A stretch of 64,000 nt of DNA from Corydoras sp. C115 (lineage: Eukaryota > Chordata > Actinopteri > Siluriformes > Callichthyidae): assembly GCA_019802505.1 (NCBI GenBank), contig JAFMOC010000087.1, positions 527,001 through 591,000 on the forward strand, written 5' to 3'. A program made the translations under genes and the position numbers. Positions 32,682 through 44,656 of this stretch are shown here, one piece after another. The notes beneath the pieces were generated by a model. That model saw nothing but the letters and a program-made list of their open reading frames with translations, did not search any database and was not told the DNA's origin. The stretch's first letter is position 1; each line of letters begins with the position of its first letter.

Positions 32682-33155
32682 ATAAATGTTTATATAGCAG
32701 AGAAAACAATACAGTTAAATATGACACATAAACATGGTATTAATTTACAATAAATATTTAATGAGATTTAACAACCTTTTTTCTATAGTCATTCCCTCAC
32801 AGTTATTCACATCTCATCTCATGATCATTATCCACAAACTGAGAATGCTGGAATATCCACAGAAGCCTCAGCTTTAATTTAAGCCTCATCAAAAATATGT
32901 TGACCATAATCAATCTACAGTAGATGACAAAGCATATTTCAGAGCCGCAGTCTTTTAGTTGGAAAGAACTTTTTGTTAACCATGTTTTTTGCCGAAGGCA
33001 AGTGTGGGAATAAACTTTTCAAACTTCTGCACTGACTTCACATCAAGATGAAGAAACAAGTAGAATGGGGCTATGTGGGTTAAGACTTCAAACCTTCCTT
33101 CTGACAAAGCTAAAGCTATTGGGCTCCGGAGAAACATCCCTCAACTTAGAAGCTC

Positions 33156-33503
33156 CATCCATCCATTATCTTCCGCTTTATCCTATATCAGGGTCGCGGG
33201 GGGGTTCCCCATGCCCATCCAGGGGAGAACGTTTCGGGCGCAGGGCAGATACACCCAGGACTGGACACCAATCTATCGTTGGGCTTTCACTCACTCACAC
33301 AAACACACTCTATATGGGGCAATTTGGAGAACTCAATTGACTTGATCCATGTTTTTGGACTGTGGGAGGAAACCGGAAAACCTGGAGGAAACCCACGCAG
33401 ACACGGGGAGAACATGGAAACTCCACCCAGATTGGGATTCAAACTGGGAATCCCTAGGGCTGAGAGGAGAACATGCTAACCACTAAGCCACCATGCCGCC
33501 CCA
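33156..33503 (-). repeat. SINE-A with 13-bp TSD
   Basis: Full-length antisense copy. aacttagaagctc lies at 33143-33155 and 33504-33516. Confidence 0.93.
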
Positions 33504-33576
33504 AACTTAGAAGCTCATTTTTTAAATTTCTTCTGTATGATGTGCTTGGTAATATATAATGGTAATGTATATAAAC

Positions 33577-33956
33577 TAGGGGTGAGCTGCAATATTCGCT
33601 GATTCGACGATTCGATTCGGAGAACCGTAGTTGACTATGAACCTCATAGTCGAATGTACCATTTTGACCACATGGGGGTGCCCATGGCTGCTGCTAAGCA
33701 TTAGTTTTTACATGAAATGTCTAAAATAAAATCATCCTAATTTCTAGAAAAAAAAAAAGGAAAAAGAAAAACGAAAAAAAGTTTTCTTTTGTTAGAAAAA
33801 CAAGTAAAATATAAAAAAATATATATATTTTTTAAAAACTACGCCCTTAGCGCCATCTTGTGGTGAAATTTTAACTGATTCGACTATCAGTCGACTATAG
33901 GGAAAATCTGATGAATCAGATTCGACTATGAAAATCTTTAGTTGAATACAGCCCTA
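33577..33956 (+). mobile_element. hAT-type MITE, copy 2 (380 bp)
   Basis: Same family as 21787-22219, with a shorter centre. The TSD atataaac lies at 33569-33576 and 33957-33964. The right TIR is partly decayed (gcccta). Confidence 0.92.
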
Positions 33957-34527
33957 ATATAAACCGTAAAATACATAGAAATTACACAGTAAGACAGACA
34001 GAGGTAAGAGAGGACTTAACATTAATGATTCTTGGACCAGCAGTGGGGATGCAGATCTTTTCAGTTGATCAGTGAGATTAAACTGGTCGTTTGTGTTCAT
34101 GGTGCATTTGTGTTAGTGCAGATTTCATTTAAACAGGCCTGAGGTTCGTCTCTGTATCGCAGCAATGACTCACTCTGGTTAAAGAGGCAGATCTTGTTTT
34201 AAAAGGTAAAAGAACTGATTTACATAATTTAACATGCCTCAAATGAACTGTGGCGTGCCATTCATAAATTTAGAATTTATCTTTGAGTCATAGACAACAA
34301 CACAAACTTCAGATCTGAACTACACTAAACATCTCAAACCATACGTGTTGTTTCTTTGCGCTGGACACGGTGTGATCAGACGGTACTAATTCAGAGAACA
34401 GAAGCAATGTGACCTTCATCACATCGCAATCCTTAGTGTGTTTGGACAGGGAAAAGAGAGATGGCTCAGGCAACCCAGCAATGACAAACAAGCAGGTGGC
34501 AACACAGCGGGAGAAAGACAGAGATAA

Positions 34528-34530
<3 letters not shown>

Positions 34531-34582
<52 letters not shown>

Positions 34583-34607
34583 TGAGACAGAGAGAGAGAG
34601 AGAGAAT
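34531..34607 (+). repeat. (GT)n then (GA)n microsatellite
   Basis: About 50 bp of GT repeat followed by about 20 bp of GA repeat. Confidence 0.95.
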
Positions 34608-34850
34608 ACATTTTATCAAGGAGTCTTTACCTTTGAGATGTCATAGATGCCCAAACGTCAGATGTATACAAAGTTTAGCAATAATTTCAGATAAATTAAA
34701 TGATGATAAACAAATGGTAATTAATAGCTACAATTTATTCACACTTATATTTTTGTAGTTTATTTAAGTCACTAAATCTGAAAGTGTGACCTGTACAAAA
34801 ACAAAGTGGAATATTTTCAAATTATTTTTATATAGTAAGAAAAATTACAC

Positions 34851-34951
34851 GGCACGGTGGCTTAGTGGTTAGGGTCACGGCTGTTTCCCCATGCCCATCC
34901 AGGGGACAACATTTTGCAGATACACCCAGGACAGGGCGCCAATCTATCGCT

Positions 34952-34991
<40 letters not shown>

Positions 34992-35183
34992 TATATGGGG
35001 CAATTTGGAGCATTGACTTGACCTTGATCCATGTTTTTAGACCGTGGGAGGAAACCGGAGAACCCAGAGGAAACCCACGCGGACACGGGGAGAACATGGA
35101 AATCCACCCAGATTGGGATTCGAACCGGGAATCCCTAGTGCTGAGAGGAGAACATGCTAACCACTAAGCCAGCATGCCGCCCA
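34851..35183. repeat. SINE-A foldback element
   Basis: Begins with a sense SINE-A head (cggcacggtggcttagtgg) and turns at about 34876 into an antisense SINE-A that has lost its 3' tail. The block therefore has about 25 bp of SINE head as inverted ends. A (CA)n run lies inside. Its right side belongs to the inverted duplication with 8160-8340. Confidence 0.82.
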
Positions 35184-35229
35184 GAAACACAGATATATAC
35201 ATAAAAATATAAACAACACAACTATATTA

Positions 35230-35543
35230 GGCGGCACGGTGGCTTAGTGGTTAGCATGTTCTCCTCTCAGTGCGAGGGATTCCCGGTTCGAATCCCCATC
35301 TGGGTGGAGTTTCCATGTTCTCCCCGTGTCCGCGTGGGTTTCCTCCGGGTTCTCCGGTTTCCTCCCACAGTCCAAAAACCTGGATCAAGTCAATTGAGTT
35401 CTCCAAATTGCCCCATATAGAGTGTGTATTGGCGTCCTGTCCTGGGTGTATCTGCCCAGCGCCCGAAACCCCCCCCCCCCCCCCCCGCGACCCTAATATA
35501 TATAGGACAAAGCGGAAGATAATGAATGAATGAATGAATGAAT
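35230..35543 (+). repeat. SINE-A with long C-tract
   Basis: Sense copy with a deletion of part of the GTGAG bridge and about 18-20 C in the C-tract replacing the gttctcccctgg motif. Confidence 0.87.
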
Positions 35544-36019
35544 GTGTTTGGTAACACTTTCTATGCATCCAGTATTCATAATACATTATAAACACATTGT
35601 TAATATTAATTATGTTTTAATTAATGTACACGGAGGTCAGCATGAGTTCATTTAAAGCATATCTTAGAGATTCGGCAGTCGATGCATTCTTATTTTAAAT
35701 TAATAGAGGGTTTTGTTGCAGGGTATGTCACCAAAATAAAAGATGGCATGTAGCTGCTTCTTCTAATTAAGTTTGCATCTCGAGTGTTCTGCACCCTTCA
35801 GGCCAACAGCCTCCAAAGACCAAACATCGAGTAGGCAATTTGAGTGCCAACGACCATTGCCCCTTGAACATTAAGCTATCTGTCCTTTTGAAAACTAACA
35901 GGAGCACACAAGCAGTGATACACGAGATTCTACTTATTAACACTCCCAGGAATCTATAGAACAAGTGGGTATCCATATAAAAACGTACCTTTTTCAAAAA
36001 TGCAGACTTTATTTTAATC

Positions 36020-36764
36020 GCCGTGTTGGCTTAGTGGTTGGCACGTTCTCCTCTCAGCACTAGGGATTCCCGGTTCGAATCCCCATCTGGGTGGAGTTTC
36101 CATGTTCTCCCCGTGTCTGCGTGGGTTTCCTCCGGGTTCTCCGGTTTCCTCCCACAGTCCAAAAACATGGATCAAGTTGGATCATGTGATGGACGAATAT
36201 AAATGTCATTTGTACAACAACCCTACAACAACCCTACATTTGTACAACAACCCTACAAAGTGGCGACATGGTGTCTTAGTGGTTAGCATGTTCACCTCTC
36301 AGTGCTGAGGATCCAGGTTCGAATCCCGATCTGGACGGGGTTTAAAAATCCCACCGTACAAAAAACATGGATTCAAATTGGCTGCTCTAAATTGCCCCTA
36401 TATGGTGTGTGTGTGGCAACATGGTTGCTTAGTGGTTGGCACGTTCGCCTCTCAGCCCTAGGGATTCCCGGTTCGAATCCCCATCTGGGTGGAGTTTCCA
36501 TGTTCTCCCCGTGACTGCGTGGGTTTCCTCCGGGTTCTCCGGTTTCCTCCCACAGTCCAAAAACATGGATCAAGTCAATTGAGTTCTCCAAATTGCCCCA
36601 TGTAGACTGTGTTTGAGTGTGAGTGTGTACCCAGCAATGGATTGGCGCCCTGTCCTGGGTGTATTTGCCCAGCGCCCGAGACGTTCTCCCCTGGATGGGC
36701 ATGGGGAACCCCACCGCGACCCTAATAGAGGTTAAAGCGGGAGATAATGAATAATGAATGAATG
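36020..36764 (+). repeat. Cluster of three SINE-A units
   Basis: 36020-36177 is a 3'-truncated copy stopping at gatcaagt. 36178-36258 is a spacer with three acaaccctac repeats. 36259-36412 is the divergent short unit also found at 31637. 36413-36764 is a full unit with a GAAT tail. The order short unit to full unit repeats that of 31637-32123. Confidence 0.85.
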
Positions 36765-37024
36765 GTCGCCGTGTTGTTATTGCTCATGCAATACTGTATA
36801 TATATGTGACGTTGGCGAAAAACATACAGAGCTTTGTGTTTCACTTCACAGAATGCTCTTTAGTAAATCGTGAAATAAACAAGAACACAAATCAGTACAA
36901 GCATTCCAAAAAAAACCCCACTCACAAGAGTATCACCAAATGTCCCATGTCGCCAGGTCATGGTGAGCAACACACAACCCACGTAATAATAAACACATTA
37001 ATTAAGCAAAATGCAGAAACATTG

Positions 37025-37112
37025 AACATTATATTCAAGGATTCAAGGATTTTTATTGTCACATGACCTAGTACCGGAGTACTGGTGATTGAAAAACTTG
37101 TGTGCAAGAACC
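37025..37112 (-). repeat. LINE-like 3' end with (TTCAAGGA)n tail
   Basis: Direct repeats of attcaagg, then tttttattgtcac and a short 3'-UTR-like piece. Inferred from similarity to fish non-LTR 3' ends. Confidence 0.45.
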
Positions 37113-37156
37113 CACAACTGTGCAAAAGCAATATATACAAGTATAAAGGAAAAATT

Positions 37157-37513
37157 CATTCATTCATTCATTCATCTTCCGCTTTATCCTCTATTAGGGT
37201 CGCGGGGGGGGCCCATCCAGGGGAGAGCCTTTCGGGCGCTGGGCAGATACACCCAGGAAAGGGCGCCAATCTATCACTGGGCACACACTCACACACACAG
37301 ACACGCACACAAACACACTCTATATGGGGCAATTTGGAGAACTCAATTGACTTGATCCATGTTTTTGGACTGTGGGAGGAAACCGGAGAACCCGGAGGAA
37401 ACCCACGCAGTCACGGGGTGAACATGGAAACTCCACCCAGATTGGGATTTGAACCGGGAATCCCTAGCGCTGAGAGGAGAACATGCTAACCACTAAGCCA
37501 CCGTGCCACCCCT
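37157..37513 (-). repeat. SINE-A, first of a serial pair
   Basis: Target taaaggaaaaatt at 37144-37156 and taagggaaaatt-like taaagggaaaatt at 37514-37526. A third copy follows the next SINE. Confidence 0.92.
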
Positions 37514-37526
37514 TAAAGGGAAAATT

Positions 37527-37873
37527 CATTCATTCATTATCTCCCGCTTTATCCTCTGTTAGGGTCGCGGGGGGGTTCCCCATGCCCATCCAGGGGGGAA
37601 CGTCTCGGGCGCTGGGCAGATACACCCAGGACAGGACGCCAATCTATCACTGGGCACACACTCATTCACACAGACACTCTATATGGGGCAATTTGGAGAA
37701 CTCAATTGACTTTATCCATGTTTTTTGGACTGTGGGAGGAAACCGGAGAACCCGGAGGAAACCCACGCGGACCCGGGGAGAACATGGAAACTCCACCCAG
37801 ATGGGGATTCGAACCGGGAATCCCTAGCGCTGAGAGGAGAACGTGCTAACCACTAAGCCACCGTGCCGCCCCT
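37527..37873 (-). repeat. SINE-A, second of a serial pair
   Basis: Target taaagggaaaatt at 37514-37526 and taaaggaaaaatt at 37874-37886. Full length, (GAAT)n tail. Confidence 0.92.
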
Positions 37874-37949
37874 TAAAGGAAAAATTGTACAATAAAATTA
37901 AAATATTATAAAATTCGTATAAAATTATAAGAAAGGTATGGACAGGGTG

Positions 37950-38203
37950 TATGGGCGCTGGGCAGATACACCCAGGACAGGGCGCCAATCTATCGCTGGG
38001 CACACTCTCACACACAAAGACACACTCTATATGGGGCGATTTGGAGAACTCAATTGACTTGATCCATGTTTTTGGACTGTGGGAGGAAACCGGAGAACCC
38101 GGAGGAAACCCACGCGGACACGGGGAGAACATGGAAACCCCACGCAGATGGGGATTCGAACCGGGAATTCGAACCCTAACGCTGAGAGGCGAACGTGCCG
38201 CCC
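37950..38203 (-). repeat. SINE-A lacking 3' end and A box
   Basis: Antisense copy from the bridge (gggcgctgggcagata) to a rearranged head (gaattcgaaccctaacgctg). Confidence 0.82.
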
Positions 38204-39370
38204 TGATGTGAGCATACATGTAGCATTAATGTCTTTCGAGCCGTGATGAGTGAGTTATTATTTAGTTTTATGCTGACTGCTGACTAACAGGAGGGTCTGT
38301 ATATGTTTCTCGTCGGCTAAGAGGCTGTGCTTTACGGTAAGAGCCAGGCAGAGCTCGAAAGTAAAAGAAATAATGCGTGGAAGAAGGAGACTGCATAGAG
38401 AGTACATAGAGAGAGCACACAGAAAGCAACTTCCTCTTTGAAAGCTATAATTGGAGCCGCTGATTGTGGAGCTGCCGGTGATGTGATAGCAACACACAGC
38501 GCTAAACGCCGCCTTTGATCATGCTAACCCGTGTGTTTGAAGCTGGGAGGCTCCATTCTGACAACTACACACGGAAGTGCACAGACTCCATTACTTTTGA
38601 TGAACTAAAGGGAATGGATTGAATCGTCTGCAGCACCCATAACTTCATTATGTGATTAAAAGCGTGTGCTGTAGGGTTTGGGTTGGCCGAAACAGAATTA
38701 AAGCTTTTTTTTTTAAATCATTGTAAATCATAGTGCATGGCTTGCACTTACGTGGTTGTAAATCTTGGAGAAATAGACAATATGGTGCCTTTCGAGCAGG
38801 AAGTCTAGAGCTAATAAATTAGGTAAGAGTTGTGATTCGATTATTAAACAGGGGACATGAATGAGGCCTGGACATTTTCTCCGTTTAGACGTATCTAAGA
38901 GACATCGGAAAGTCTGCTTGGCCTGTTGAAAGATTTTTTTGCAGACTCTCGTGGTCCCTGATATCACATTATATTACACATTAAATAAACCGACCTCTTT
39001 CAGCCCTCTCAAAAATGTTGCGTCATTGCAATAATTGTCCTCAAATAGAAAAAGCAACACTTGGGTCGCTGAATGCAAAACAAAGGGGGTAATCATGCAT
39101 GCAGGGCAAGTGAGAGCGGGACACTTTCAGAATCTTGACTAAGGTGACCTAGATGTGCATGGAAATTCTAATTGCCTCGAATTGCCTGACTGATGGGATG
39201 ATGTGATTTTTAATATTAATAAAGACAGGAACGGATCCCAACTACGTTCCATGAATTAAAACGCCTCGAGCAAGGCTATGAGTTACCCGTTTGTTTTACG
39301 TTCATAACTGACAATTGACATAATACATCTAAAACATACGTTCTCCTTCATGGAGTCAATTCATTATATA

Positions 39371-40076
39371 TTCATTCATTCATTCATTCATTCATTATCT
39401 TCCGCTTTAACCTCTATTAGGGTCGCGGGGGGAGGGGGGGTTCCACATGCCCATCCAGGGAAGAACGTTTCGGACGCTGGGCAGATACACCCAGGACAGG
39501 GCGCCAATCTATCACTGGGCACACACTCACTCATACAGACACACTCTACATGGGGCAATTTGGAGAACTCAATTGACTTGATCCATGTTTTTGGACTGTG
39601 GGAGGAAACCGGAGAACCCGGAGGAAACCCACGCAGACATGGGGAGAACATGGAAACTCCACCCAGATGGGGATTCGAACCGGGAACCCCTAGTGCTGAG
39701 AGGAGAACATGCTAACCACTAAGCCACCGTGCTGCCCACATTGTAAATATATCCATCCATCCATTATCTTCTGCTTTGTCCTATATTAGGGTCGCGGTGG
39801 GGATCCCCATGCCCATCCAGGGGAGAACGTTTCGGGCGCTGGGCAGATACACCCAGGACAGGACGCTAATCTATCACTGGACACACACTCACTCAATTTG
39901 GAGAATTCAATTGACTTGATCCATGTTTTTGGACTGTGGGAGGAAACCGGAGAACCCGGAGGAAACCCACGCAGACACGGGGAGAACATGGAAACTCCAC
40001 CCAGATGGGGATTCGAACCGAGAATCTCTAGTGCTGAGAGGAGAACATGCCAACCACTAAACCACCGTGCCGCCCT
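39371..40076 (-). repeat. SINE-A dimer inside one TSD
   Basis: Two antisense units (39371-39737 and 39751-40076) are joined by the 13-nt linker acattgtaaatat. The single 12-bp target duplication attcattatata lies at 39359-39370 and 40077-40088. The 5' unit has a deletion in its GTGTGT bridge. Confidence 0.92.
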
Positions 40077-40114
40077 ATTCATTATATAATTTAATGTATT
40101 TATTTTGATTTCTG

Positions 40115-40461
40115 TGCGGCACGGTGGTTTAGTGGTTAGCATGTTCTCCTCTCAGCGCTAGGGATTCCCGGTTCGAATCCCCATCTCGGTGGAATTCCCA
40201 TGTTCTCACCGTGTCCACGTGGGTTTCCTCCGGGTTCTCCGGTTTCCTCCCACAGTCCAAAAACATGGATCAAGTCAATTGAATTCTCAAAATTGCCCCA
40301 TATAGAGTGTGTTTATGTGAGTGAGTGTGTGCCCAGCGATGGATTGGTGCCCTGTCCTGGGTGTATCTGCCCAGCACCTGAAACGTTCTCCCCTGGATGG
40401 GCATGGGGAACCCCACCGCGACCCTGATATAGGATAAAGCTGAAGATAATGGATGGATGGA
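40115..40461 (+). repeat. SINE-A with imperfect TSD
   Basis: ttttgatttctg (40103-40114) and ttttgttttctg (40462-40473) differ at one base. Full-length sense copy. Confidence 0.9.
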
Positions 40462-40900
40462 TTTTGTTTTCTGAAAGCACCACTGACACACAGCTGCATG
40501 GCATGAATATAACGTACGACTTCACCTTACTTGGAAATTTCCACTACTTCAAATCAATCAATTTTTGTAGAACCCTCCACGGTCTATAATTACATTTTGC
40601 CGGCTAAAAGCTTCTCATAAAGCAAAGAGCCCACCAGAACTCCCATCATGCTCAAGTCACTTAGGAGGAAATTTCTACAGAGGTCTGACGAAATTCTTCA
40701 GGCAAAAAATTCCACACAAAAAAATGGATGCTAGAAAATATTGAAATAAGTGCATTTTATTTTTATTTTTACTCCAATAGCTTTAAACATTACTTGTTTC
40801 TGTGGCTGTGATTAGTACTAAAACTATTTGTACGGCTGCTGTTGCAATTATTATTTCTACAAAGCCAATTTTCAGAAACATTATACTTCCTAAAAACAAT

Positions 40901-40965
40901 AATATATATATATATATATTTGTATAATATATTTATATATATAATATATATTTTTATATATATGT
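40901..40965 (+). repeat. AT-rich (TA)n-like tract
   Basis: Interrupted TA repeats. Confidence 0.85.
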
Positions 40966-41043
40966 GGCTACATGAGTTATCTATCTGCAATGCAATGGCT
41001 CTTTATACTGTTTTTCTTTTTTTTTGCATAATAAAATGTTTTT

Positions 41044-41380
41044 GGCTTAGTGGTTAGCATGTTCTCCTCTCAGCACTAGGGATTCCCGGTTCGAATCCCC
41101 ATCTGGGTGGAGTTTCCATGTTCTCCCCGTGTCCTTGTGGGTTTCCTCCGGGTTCTCCGGTTTCCTCCCACAGTCCAAAAACATGGATCAAGTCAATTGA
41201 ATTCTCAAAATTGCCCCATATAGAGTGTGTCTGTGTGAGTGAGTGTGTGTCCAGTGATAGATTGGCGCCCTGTCCTGGGTGTATCTGCCCAGCGCCCGAG
41301 ACGTTCTCCCCTGGATGGGCATGGGGAACCCCACCGCGACCCTAATAGAGGATAAAAGGGGGAGATAATGAATGAATGAA
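41044..41380 (+). repeat. SINE-A truncated in the A box, 11-bp TSD
   Basis: Begins ggcttagtgg, losing only about 11 nt of head. aaaatgttttt lies at 41033-41043 and 41381-41391. Confidence 0.92.
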
Positions 41381-41452
41381 AAAATGTTTTTATAGCCATA
41401 ATCTAGTTATTGGCCACCACTATAACAACTAATACCACTGCTGCTTCTTTAT

Positions 41453-41838
41453 TTATTCGTTCATCATCTTCCGCTTTGCCCTATATTAGGGTCGCGGGGG
41501 GTTCCCCATGCCCATCCAGGGGAGAACGTTTCGGGCGCTGGGCAGATACACCCAGGACAGGGCGCCAATCTATCACTGGGTGCAAACTAACACAGACACA
41601 CACTCACACTCTGTACGAGGCACACACTCAAGCACACATACACAAACTATATGGGGCAATTTGGAGAACTCAGTTGACTTAAACCATGTTTTTGGACTGT
41701 GGGAGGAAACCGGAGAACCCGGAGGAAACCCACGCAGACACGGGGACAACATGGAAACTCCACCCAGATGGGGATTCGAACCGGGAATCCCTAGTGCTGA
41801 GAGGAGAACATGCTAACCACTAAGCCACCGTGCCGCCC
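41453..41838 (-). repeat. SINE-A with expanded bridge
   Basis: Antisense copy whose CACACTCACTC bridge is lengthened by duplicated segments (cacacactcacactctgtac, then caagcacacatacac). Confidence 0.87.
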
Positions 41839-42574
41839 AGATCCTTTTTTAAATTTTTTTTTTTTTTATGATTTCTCAATTAGCACTCTGGGACAACATT
41901 AGATTTTCCCCAGCAGGCACTGAGACGAATGGTCATTCACACATACACCCATGACTGCATAGTGGCACCCAGCCCAGGATGCCTTATTGCACATGGGTTC
42001 TATTAAACTGAAATGGAGTTTCAGTGCCAGAGATTGCTGCTATCAGATCAAACGTATGATCTGGGGGAGGGAATCTGTCTCGACTAAATTTTCTTTGTTT
42101 GCTTTTCCCAGGACTGGAAGAGATTTACAGGAACTGCTCTGCAACAGAGAGTACATGCTCGAGTGATTGAGTGACTGTGCGCATAGGTAAGTGAAAGCAT
42201 GCAAGAATAAGAGTGAAGAAATAGTTAGTAAATGACTGAATGATCATGTAAGAGTACTTGAGTGAGTGGTAAGTAAGCGAGTGAGAGCATGAGAATGCAT
42301 GTCTTTGATCTTACCTATACCTAGGGTGACCAGATTTACCAGATGTGGGACAAACACTGTTTTGAGTGGGACAATGTGGGACACCAATGCATTAAGGTAG
42401 TCTAAAAAAACTTTTTAAAAAAAGAGAAATATCTCTACTTTACCCCTTTAGCACATAACAGACTGCAAAAAGGGTACAATTGTACAAAAGGTGTACAATT
42501 AAACAGAACAGACAGTTCTTTAATGTGCTTTATGACTTATGACTTTCCTGTATTTCTCCAAACAGTATATTTAT

Positions 42575-42965
42575 TAGGGGTGTATTCAACTAAGGATTTT
42601 CATAGTCGAATCTGATTCGTCAGATTTTCCCTATAGTCGACTGATAGTCGAATCAGTTAAAATTTCACCACAAGATGGCGCTATAAGCGGGGTTTTAAAA
42701 AAAATTTTTTTTAAATATTTTGTTATATATTTTATATTGTTAAAGCGCACACATCATTTAAAAAAAAATATTAACAGAAATTAGGATGATTTTATTTGAC
42801 AAAAGGCTATATATATAACAAAAACAAAGACATTTCATGTAAAAACTAATGCTTAGCAGCAGCCATGGGCGCCCCCATGTGGTCAAAATGGTACATTCGA
42901 CTATGAGGTTCATAGTCGACTACGGTTCTCCGAATCGAATCAGCGAATATTGCAGCTCACCCCTA
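42575..42965 (-). mobile_element. hAT-type MITE, copy 3 (391 bp)
   Basis: Antisense member of the family at 21787. The TSDs atatttat (42567-42574) and atatgtat (42966-42973) match at 7 of 8. Inserted into the larger hAT-type element. Confidence 0.92.
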
Positions 42966-43014
42966 ATATGTATATATAACTTGTATATTTTATTTAAATA
43001 TACCTTTCTCTAAT

Positions 43015-43425
43015 GCAGTGCTTCACAAATAGTGGGGTGCGCCGCCCTGGGGGGGAGCAGTGATGTGCCTGGGGGGGGCGCATAACAAGAAATCACAGGG
43101 CAAGTGATATTAAGTGTACTGAACAAACCCTCAAGAGACGACATGGACAAATATTTAACAGAGACGAAGATAATGAGACCAACAAAAGTCAACCGAAAGC
43201 TAAAACGAGGAAATATGTCTTAGTGTCTGTAGCGATTGGCTTCACTGTAACGAAGGTGGAGACGAAGAAATACCGGCGTGTCTTCTGTGTCTTTAAATGT
43301 TGGCAGCGGACAGCGTGAAGACAAATAGATGAAGGCGTCATTTAAAGACATTACACCCCAATCACGCCGCTCAATAACCGCTTGAGTTTTTTTATCGAAA
43401 ACGTGATGCGTACAGGGCAGGGTAC
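43015..43425 (+). pseudogene. Decayed BED-zinc-finger hAT transposon, 5' part
   Basis: Starts cagtgcttcacaaatagtgg, then a G-rich stretch, like the 5' end of ZBED5-like hAT elements. An opening ATG frame reads MDKYLTETK. After a frame change another frame gives EEIPACLLCL, MLAADSVKTN and RRHLKTLHPNHAAQ, then LEFFYRKRDAY, with three stops between. The Cys pair and His residues match a BED zinc finger followed by the usual start of these transposases. The remainder is missing; a SINE-A follows at the break. Non-functional. Confidence 0.75.
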
Positions 43426-43742
43426 AGGGTGGCTTAGTGGTTAGCACGTTCGCCTCTCAGCGCTAGGGATTCCCGGTTCGAATCCCCATCTGGGTGGAGT
43501 TTCCATGTTCTCCCCGAGTCTGCGTGGGTTTCCTCCGGGTTCTCCGGTTTCCTCCCACAGTCCAAAAACATGGATCAAGTCAATTGAATTCTCAAAATTG
43601 CCCCATATAGAGTGTGTCTGTGTGAGTGAGTGTGTGTCCAGCGATGGATTGGCGCCCTGTCCTGGGTTTATCTGCCCAGCGCCCGAAACCCCCCCCCCCC
43701 GCGACCCTAAAAGAGGATAAAGCGGGAGATAATTAATGAATG
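43426..43742 (+). repeat. SINE-A inside the hAT-type element
   Basis: Sense copy starting gtacagggtggcttagtgg, with an 11-C tract replacing part of the 3' region. Confidence 0.87.
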
Positions 43743-43744
43743 AG

Positions 43745-43813
43745 TAGTAGTAATATTAATAATAATAATGCTAATGATAATAATAATGATAATAATAATA
43801 ATAATAATAATAA
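43745..43813 (+). repeat. (TAA)n microsatellite
   Basis: TAA/TGA-type triplets grown between the SINE tail and the right TIR of the hAT element. Confidence 0.9.
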
Positions 43814-44321
43814 TCTGGTCACCCTACCTACACCAGAGAGATGTCGGACAACACGAGATGGAGAAAGAAAAGCCCGACCGTTCTATCGCAAATCCGTAGA
43901 TAGAAGAGAAATTCATTACAAGACCAGACAGCAATTCTGACCTGAACAAAACACCTTCGATTTATCCACTGCATTCCGCTTTGTTCTCCTCAAATCCTCC
44001 TCCTGAAAACCTTTTTTCATCTTTCACAATGTAATCCCTTGTTAATTCTTAGACTCACCCCTTAACCTCTCTACTGCTCATTACCTCCACGCATACGCTC
44101 TTCGTATGGCTTTCAAATCCCTGCTCCCCGATTCTGAAAAGTGCCAGTCGGCCAGTACAGCTGTAATATTCTCTCACTCTCGTTTTTTAGACACGTTTAT
44201 TCCTGTATCTCTGCTTCCACGCTGTAATGGCATGAGGTCACAAATGTATGCGATGCATAAAAGAAATTAAACTTTTATGATGTCTTAAATTAAACTTACT
44301 TTTGTAAAACTGTTTTAAAGT

Positions 44322-44640
44322 GTGGTGGCTTAGTGGTTAGCATGTTCTCCTCTCAGCACTAGGGATTCCCGGTTCGAATCCCAATCTGGGTGGAGTTTCC
44401 ATGTTCTCCCCGTGTCCGCGTGGGTTTCCTCCGGTTTCCTCCCACAGTCCAAAAAACATGGATCCAGGTCGATTGAGTTCTCCAAATTGCCCCATATAGA
44501 GTGTGTCTGTTTAAGTAAGTGTGTGCTCGGTGATAGATTGGCGCCCTGTCCTGGGTGTATCTGCCCAGCGCCCGAAACGTTCTCCTCTGGATGGGCGACC
44601 CTAATAGAGGATAAAGCGGAAGATAATGAATGAATGAATT
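44322..44640 (+). repeat. SINE-A
   Basis: Sense copy with a C-tract deletion and cggtttcctcccacag retained. It is followed by the linker attaatgttataaagtgt. Confidence 0.87.
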
Positions 44641-44656
44641 AATGTTATAAAGTGTG

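Larger units (their letters stand above)
42322..43826. mobile_element. hAT-type element with nested insertions (1.5 kb)
   Basis: Perfect 15-bp terminal inverted repeats: TAGGGTGACCAGATT at 42322-42336 and its complement at 43812-43826. The 8-bp flanks cctatacc (42314-42321) and cctacacc (43827-43834) match at 7 of 8. The interior contains the MITE at 42575, a BED-finger hAT relic at 43015, a SINE-A at 43426 and a (TAA)n tract. Only about 300 bp looks like original element. Ends and TSD length fit the hAT superfamily. Confidence 0.85.

Noticed and set aside
38204..39358. Possible exon or conserved element in a 1.1-kb repeat-free stretch
   Set aside because: No long frame, splice pair or recognisable motif. 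Conservation cannot be judged from one sequence.
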